A stretch of 18,887 nucleotides of DNA from Anaerobacillus sp. (lineage in GTDB: Bacteria; Bacillota; Bacilli; Bacillales; Anaerobacillaceae): positions 1-18,887 of the forward strand of contig SKSA01000245.1 of NCBI GenBank assembly GCA_007118195.1, in the 5' to 3' direction. The first letter of the stretch is position 1; each line of letters opens with the position of its first letter. The translations under genes were made by a program, and so were the position numbers. Below the pieces are notes generated by a model. It ran no database searches. It saw only the letters and a list, made by a program, of their open reading frames with translations, and was not told the DNA's origin. Of this stretch, positions 14,875 to 18,887 are shown one piece after another.

Positions 14875-15765
14875 CTAGTTATTTAAATCTTCAATTGAGT
14901 CGATATCCACATAAGCAGGAACGACTAAACCAATTCCAGCACCTTCTAAGTTTACACCTAGATCGATAAAGTCGTCCTTAAGATCTTCATAGTAAACTTC
15001 ATGAGTTCCTGGTAACCATGCAGCAACAAGAGCATCTGCACTTCCAGTTGCAACAGCATTCCACATTCCAAAAGCTTCTAAAGGAGTAAGTGTTACATCA
15101 TACCCGATATCCTCTAGTACTTTGCCAATCATGTGAGTTGAAGCAATTTCAGAATCCCATGCAACAAATGCTAACGTAATTTGGTCACCATCAACGTGAG
15201 CAACGCCATCAGTCCAAAGGGATACTTTATCTTGGTTAGCTGCAACCCAATCAGCAGCTGCATCAACTGGGTCTGCGCCTTCATTAACAGCAATCATAAT
15301 TTCGCCCATATCATCTTGCTCCCAGTAGAAGTTTTCTAATACTTCGTAGGCAGAAGGATGGTCTTGATCTAGTCCAAGGCGAGCAATCGTATGAACACTC
15401 TCAGATGCACCGAAAATCCCCTTTGGATCTTCTAAATATTTAAGGTCATATTTCGCAAACTTCCAATGTGGTGTCCAACCAGTTACCACGATTGGCTCTT
15501 CGTTTTCATAAGCCGCGGCAAGAGCTGCCGTCATTGCTGCTGAAGAACTAGTTTGTAGAGTAAAATCTTCTAATCCATAAGCGTCAATAGCTTCTTCTGT
15601 AGCTGCCATAATACCAGCACCTGCATCAATTCCTGTAATCGTGTAATCTAGTGAGCCTCCTACGGAATCATCACCACCGGTTGTAGTATCAGATCCACAA
15701 CCTGCAGCTAATAGTGTAAGTGATAAACCTGCAGCAATACTTAGTCTTTTTAAATACTTCTTCAT
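14875..15765 (-). CDS. opuAC: Glycine betaine-binding lipoprotein OpuAC
   Basis: Extracellular substrate-binding lipoprotein of the OpuA osmoprotectant importer, 296 residues. The signal peptide ends LLAAGC, with Cys23 as lipid anchor, followed by a Gly/Asp/Thr-rich linker. Betaine-binding residues described for B. subtilis OpuAC (Trp72, Trp178, Trp225, His230, Gly26, Ile27) correspond at a constant offset of 25 to Trp97, Trp203, Trp250, His255, Gly51 and Ile52 here; these residues are visible in the translation. The protein is rich in Asp/Glu, in keeping with exposure to high salt or pH. AGGAGAGGG lies before the ATG. A 220-base gap separates it from opuAB. Confidence 0.95.
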   Translation of the reverse strand: MKKYLKRLSIAAGLSLTLLAAGCGSDTTTGGDDSVGGSLDYTITGIDAGAGIMAATEEAIDAYGLEDFTLQTSSSAAMTAALAAAYENEEPIVVTGWTPHWKFAKYDLKYLEDPKGIFGASESVHTIARLGLDQDHPSAYEVLENFYWEQDDMGEIMIAVNEGADPVDAAADWVAANQDKVSLWTDGVAHVDGDQITLAFVAWDSEIASTHMIGKVLEDIGYDVTLTPLEAFGMWNAVATGSADALVAAWLPGTHEVYYEDLKDDFIDLGVNLEGAGIGLVVPAYVDIDSIEDLNN

Positions 15766-15985
15766 TTTTTGACCCTCTCCTTATTTCTATTTTTTATATA
15801 ATCCCTTTTTCGAAAAAAGAGTGAAAAACGATATTCTCTTCTTGGTATCAGAATCACATGAAAGATGAACTTTTACCACGATGAATGTAAGTATCAAACC
15901 TTATGTAGAGTAGTCACCCGAAAAAGACATATTGAATCAATTATCTTTTTGGAAACGACATATTCTTGGTGTTAAGAATTTGTGG
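15766..15985 (-). other. Long opuAB-opuAC spacer
   Basis: No gene seen. It holds TTCTT/AAGAA arms just after the opuAB stop and, nearer opuAC, a palindrome around TTTTTTCGAAAAA followed by ATTATATAA, a possible weak promoter. Such a spacer could give the binding protein separate or higher expression than the membrane subunits. Confidence 0.35.
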
Positions 15986-16828
15986 TTAAGCTACACCTTT
16001 TTGGCGATTAAAGCTTTGGGTGAGGCGGTCTAAAATGATCGCTAAAATAACAAGTGCAATACCTGCTTCAAACCCACCACCGGCATCATTACGGCCGACT
16101 GCATAGTAAACTTTTGTTCCTAAGCCAGATGCACCGATCATGGAAGCAATAACAACCATTGATAGAGCGAGCATTATACTTTGATTTACCCCAGCCATAA
16201 TCGTCTTTTTCGCCATCGGTAATTGAACTTTAAATAGTTTTTGAAATGGAGTGCTTCCGAATGCATCGGAAGCTTCAATAAGCTCGGTTGAAACTTGACG
16301 TATTCCTAAATTCGTAAGCCTTACAGTTGGTGGCATTGCGAATATAACTGAAGCTATAACACCAGGAACCATACCAATTCCAAAGAAAACTACTGCTGGA
16401 ATCAAGTATACAAAGGCTGGCATCGTCTGCATAAAGTCTAAAATTGGTGTAATAATACTTTCCACTGTTTTATTTTTTGCCATCCAAATCCCAAAAGGAA
16501 TACCTAAGATGACAGAAATACCAGCAGATGTTAGTACGAGTGAGAGAGTTAACATCATATCACTCCAATAACCTAAGTTTTCGATTAACATGAATCCGAA
16601 GAAAACAAAGGCTGGTAAACCGAATTTCTTTTTTGTAGCAAAAAAGGCTAAACCAGTTAATAACAAAATAAATAACCATGCAGGGATTGCACTTAAACCA
16701 TTACTTAAATGAGTAACGGTAAAACCAATAAATTCTTTTGGAACATCGAACAAGCCGTCAATGCCTTTTAACCAATCAACAAAGGCATCAATTCCATCAG
16801 CTAGCGGAAGCCTCGGTAGTAGACTCAT
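15986..16828 (-). CDS. opuAB: Glycine betaine ABC transporter permease OpuAB
   Basis: Membrane subunit of OpuA, 280 residues, close to the 282 of B. subtilis OpuAB. Conserved opening LPRLPLADGIDAFVDW, several transmembrane helices, and the ATPase-contact loop EASDAFGSTPFQKLFKVQLP. The motif MQTMPAFVYLIPAVVFFGIG is typical of ProW/OpuAB permeases. Its ATG overlaps the end of opuAA by 32 bases and has AGGAGGTGA 6 bases upstream, a strong site placed inside the opuAA coding sequence. Confidence 0.95.
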   Translation of the reverse strand: MSLLPRLPLADGIDAFVDWLKGIDGLFDVPKEFIGFTVTHLSNGLSAIPAWLFILLLTGLAFFATKKKFGLPAFVFFGFMLIENLGYWSDMMLTLSLVLTSAGISVILGIPFGIWMAKNKTVESIITPILDFMQTMPAFVYLIPAVVFFGIGMVPGVIASVIFAMPPTVRLTNLGIRQVSTELIEASDAFGSTPFQKLFKVQLPMAKKTIMAGVNQSIMLALSMVVIASMIGASGLGTKVYYAVGRNDAGGGFEAGIALVILAIILDRLTQSFNRQKGVA

Positions 16829-18014
16829 CTTTGTTCACCTCCTGACCTGATGATAGGGCAGCTAACACTGCTCCTCGAATAATAATTCCCTTTAGTAATC
16901 CGTCTTCGACAACAGCTACCGGAATAGGGGATGTAGAAACGACGTCAAACAATTCATGTAATGGTGTATCAGGATGAACTGTTGGAACGTTCTTTTCGAT
17001 AATATCTAGTAAACTATGATTTTCTTTTACCGCTTTTGATACTTCTTCAGCACTAACGATTCCTAGTAGTTCTTTTTTACGGTTTGTTACATAAATGCTA
17101 GAAATGCCAGTATCTTTCATGCGTTGCATCGCTACACGTGGACCATCTTTTTCAGCGTTTACTGTTTCAGGGCGTTTCATAACATGGCTGGCTGTAAATA
17201 CTTTTGAGCGATCGACATCTTCAACGAATCTTTCTACGTAATCGTTTTCTGGGTTAGTTAAAATGTCTTCTGGTGTACCGATTTGGACAATGGAACCGTC
17301 TTTCATAATGGTGATCCGATCACCGATTCTTAACGCCTCGTCTAAATCGTGCGTAATAAAGATAATCGTTTTTTGCATTTTTTGTTGTAAATCTAATAAT
17401 TCATCTTGCATATCTTTACGGATTAACGGGTCTAATGCTGAGAAGGCCTCATCCATTAATAAAACGTCAGGATCATTTGCTAACGCACGAGCTAAACCTA
17501 CACGCTGTTGCATACCGCCTGATAATTCGTTTGGATACATATGTTCATAGCCTGATAGACCTACTAGTTCAAGAGATGAAATTGCTGTTGCTTTTCTTTC
17601 ATCTTTTTCGACGCCCTGTACTTCAAGTCCGTATTCTACGTTTTCAAGAACGGTACGAAACGGGAAAAGTCCGAATTTTTGAAAGACCATACTTAGTTTT
17701 TTTCTTCTAACTTCTCTTAGTTCCTTAGCCCCCATTGCCGCTAAATCGACACCATCGATCCAAACATTCCCTGTTGTCGGTTCGATAAGGCGGTTAAGAA
17801 GCCTAACGAGCGTCGATTTCCCACTACCTGACAAGCCCATGATGACGAAAATTTCACCATCTTGAACTTCAAAGCTTGCTTGGTTCACACCAACCGTCAT
17901 TCCGGTTTGCTTCAAAATTTCATCTTTTGATGTATTTTTGTTTAAAAGTTCTAACGCTTTTTTCGGCTTTTTACCGAAAATTTTCGTTAAGTTTTCAACT
18001 TTTATTTTTCCCAT
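16797..18014 (-). CDS. opuAA: Glycine betaine ABC transporter ATPase OpuAA
   Basis: ATPase subunit of OpuA, 405 residues. An N-terminal helical extension (about 14-40, PKKALELLNKNTSKDEILKQ) typical of ProV/OpuAA precedes Walker A GLSGSGKST (60-68), signature LSGGMQQRVGLARAL and Walker B DVLLMDEAFSALD. The C-terminal part (about 275-395) carries two CBS domains, which in the OpuA family can sense internal ionic strength. GAGGTG lies just before the ATG. First gene of opuA; 299 bases separate it from the divergent GbsR-type gene. Confidence 0.95.
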   Translation of the reverse strand: MGKIKVENLTKIFGKKPKKALELLNKNTSKDEILKQTGMTVGVNQASFEVQDGEIFVIMGLSGSGKSTLVRLLNRLIEPTTGNVWIDGVDLAAMGAKELREVRRKKLSMVFQKFGLFPFRTVLENVEYGLEVQGVEKDERKATAISSLELVGLSGYEHMYPNELSGGMQQRVGLARALANDPDVLLMDEAFSALDPLIRKDMQDELLDLQQKMQKTIIFITHDLDEALRIGDRITIMKDGSIVQIGTPEDILTNPENDYVERFVEDVDRSKVFTASHVMKRPETVNAEKDGPRVAMQRMKDTGISSIYVTNRKKELLGIVSAEEVSKAVKENHSLLDIIEKNVPTVHPDTPLHELFDVVSTSPIPVAVVEDGLLKGIIIRGAVLAALSSGQEVNKDESTTEASAS

Positions 18015-18103
18015 GGTACACCTCTAATTCTTTAATTGTTGTTTAGCTGGATTAAAGTAAATTCGGTTAATCATCATTTGTCTGCCAACTTTTCACTGTT
18101 ACT

Positions 18104-18132
18104 ACTATATTCCTTTTTTATTTATCGTACAA
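18104..18132 (-). promoter_or_regulatory. Sigma-A promoter of opuA
   Basis: On the minus strand TTGTAC (18132-18127), a 17-base spacer and TATAGT (18109-18104). The predicted leader to the opuAA start at 18014 is about 80 bases. Confidence 0.6.
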
Positions 18133-18162
18133 ACTGTATATTCTTTAGAATTCGAATAAAAA

Positions 18163-18188
18163 GTACGTACAGAAAAAACCGTACGTAA
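18163..18188. promoter_or_regulatory. Candidate operator in the opuA-gbsR intergenic region
   Basis: GTACGTAC (18163-18170) and GTACGTAA (18181-18188), forming a TACGTAC / GTACGTA inverted repeat across a ten-base A-rich spacer. It lies about 30 bases upstream of the predicted opuA -35 and could bind the adjacent GbsR-type regulator. No experimental basis here. Confidence 0.4.
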
Positions 18189-18313
18189 CATACAGACTGA
18201 ATACTTATAAATGCTACTATATCCTCTCATTTACAATAGAGATGTAAACTTTCAACTTTTTTTTGCCTTTGTTAAACTACTATTAAGTAATGTAACTGGT
18301 TGGAGGGGGAATG

Positions 18314-18887
18314 ATGGATAACAACGTTAAAGAATTACAAGACTATCAACAATTAAAGAAAGCGCGAGATCGTTTTATTAGTGAAGTTGCTAAAAATATT
18401 CATTTATATGATATTTCTCATTCTGTCGGTAGACTATATGGGACTGTATTCTTTTCAGAGGATGCAATGACCTTAGACGAAATGAGTGATGCGTTAGGCA
18501 TGAGTAAAACTAGTATGAGTACGGGTATTAGATCGTTAGTAGAAGCCAATATGGTCGAAAGAGTTTGGGAAAAAGGCATTAGAAAAGACTTATATAAAAC
18601 GGAGGATGATTGGTATAAATCATTTTCCAATGTTTTCATCAATAGATGGAGAAACGCTACTGAACAAAATACTATTGCAATTAAAGAAACAAAGGAAATG
18701 TTAGACGATTTAAATGAAACGACAGAAAGTGAGAACTTGAAACAGTTAATTGAGAGTGATATCACAAAACTTAATCAGGCAGAAGCTTATTATAAATGGT
18801 TAGACGATGTTATTTCTTTATTTGAAACAGGGGAAATTTTTGATATTGTACCGAAGCGAGGGGCTGTCCCAAAACAAAGTGCCAGAC
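18314..18887 (+). CDS. GbsR-type MarR-like transcription regulator, cut by the window end
   Basis: Winged-helix protein of the GbsR/OpcR group, which in B. subtilis represses betaine synthesis or compatible-solute import genes. The visible 191 residues include VGRLYGTVFFSEDAMTLDEM, the recognition-helix region LGMSKTSMSTGIRSLVEANM, a wing (ERVWEKGIRKDLYK) and a helical C-terminal domain with an aromatic-rich segment (AEAYYKWLDDV). Start: ATG at 18314 has GGAGG (18302-18306) at 7 bases; an ATG at 18311 is a closer alternative. Relatives usually end near VPK(E/K); this frame instead continues as RGAVPKQSAR into a repeat-like stretch and runs off the edge without a stop. Divergent orientation to opuA suggests it controls that operon. 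Confidence 0.88.
   Translation, partial: MDNNVKELQDYQQLKKARDRFISEVAKNIHLYDISHSVGRLYGTVFFSEDAMTLDEMSDALGMSKTSMSTGIRSLVEANMVERVWEKGIRKDLYKTEDDWYKSFSNVFINRWRNATEQNTIAIKETKEMLDDLNETTESENLKQLIESDITKLNQAEAYYKWLDDVISLFETGEIFDIVPKRGAVPKQSAR
18857..18887 (+). repeat. Repeat-like stretch at the 3' end of the gbsR-type gene, truncated by the window
   Basis: GAGGGGCTGTCCCAAAAC followed by AAAGTGCCAGAC at the edge. It includes GGG-CTGT-CCC and a GTGCCAGAC string related to the GTGTCAGACACC of the module at 4285-4297. From memory such strings are dispersed in bacilli; not testable here. Confidence 0.4.

Noticed and set aside
18418..18765. 115-residue minus-strand frame under the GbsR-type gene
   Set aside because: The plus strand encodes a clear winged-helix regulator across the whole stretch; the antisense frame is its shadow.

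Overview
The window looks like chromosome from a low-GC, spore-forming Bacillaceae bacterium, probably an alkaliphilic or salt-tolerant one. Pointers are AT-rich coding sequence with strong AGGAGG-type ribosome binding sites, a GerMN-domain lipoprotein, a BH0509-family small gene, a Bacillus-type opuA glycine betaine transporter with a GbsR-type regulator, and acidic secreted lipoproteins. The genus assignment is inference.

Layout: (1) 36-4185 (+) is the ATPase/platform part of a Tad/Flp pilus locus: cpaE/tadZ, cpaF/tadA, tadB and tadC, with overlapping or nearly touching ends, closed by a strong hairpin terminator. Pilin, prepilin peptidase and CpaB are not in the window and probably lie upstream. 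(2) 4289-6785 (-) is a modABC molybdate ABC transporter operon; the modC stop codon lies inside a repeat-like module. (3) 6786-7310 has no intact gene but holds a decayed small gene with an internal 90-bp duplication. (4) 7311-11256 (+) is a signalling block: an Hpt-REC-GGDEF-REC diguanylate cyclase, then an OmpR-type response regulator and its histidine kinase. (5) 11382-13070 holds a flavin-reductase-like protein (-), a GerMN lipoprotein (-) and a 47-residue BH0509-like gene (+) with a good sigma-A promoter. (6) 13138-13406 contains two long, different palindromic elements side by side. (7) 13409-14759 has a PilZ c-di-GMP receptor (-) and a short voltage-gated-like ion channel (+) with an atypical selectivity filter. 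(8) 14875-18014 (-) is opuA (ATPase, permease, binding protein), divergent from a GbsR-type regulator that runs off the right edge.

How it fits together: three themes recur. One is surface/motility signalling: a Tad secretion ATPase, a c-di-GMP synthase and a PilZ receptor. The second is envelope and osmotic homeostasis: betaine uptake, an ion channel and a two-component system. The third is nutrient uptake (molybdate). Most of the window is ordinary core-type genome. The unusual material is between genes: repeat-like modules running into gene ends (modC and gbsR), the decayed duplicated gene, and two long palindromes. I found no CRISPR array, intact transposase, tRNA, rRNA or clear defence system. 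The best candidates for something new are the channel with its altered filter, the cyclase with a dead receiver plus its own Hpt domain, and the structured intergenic elements.
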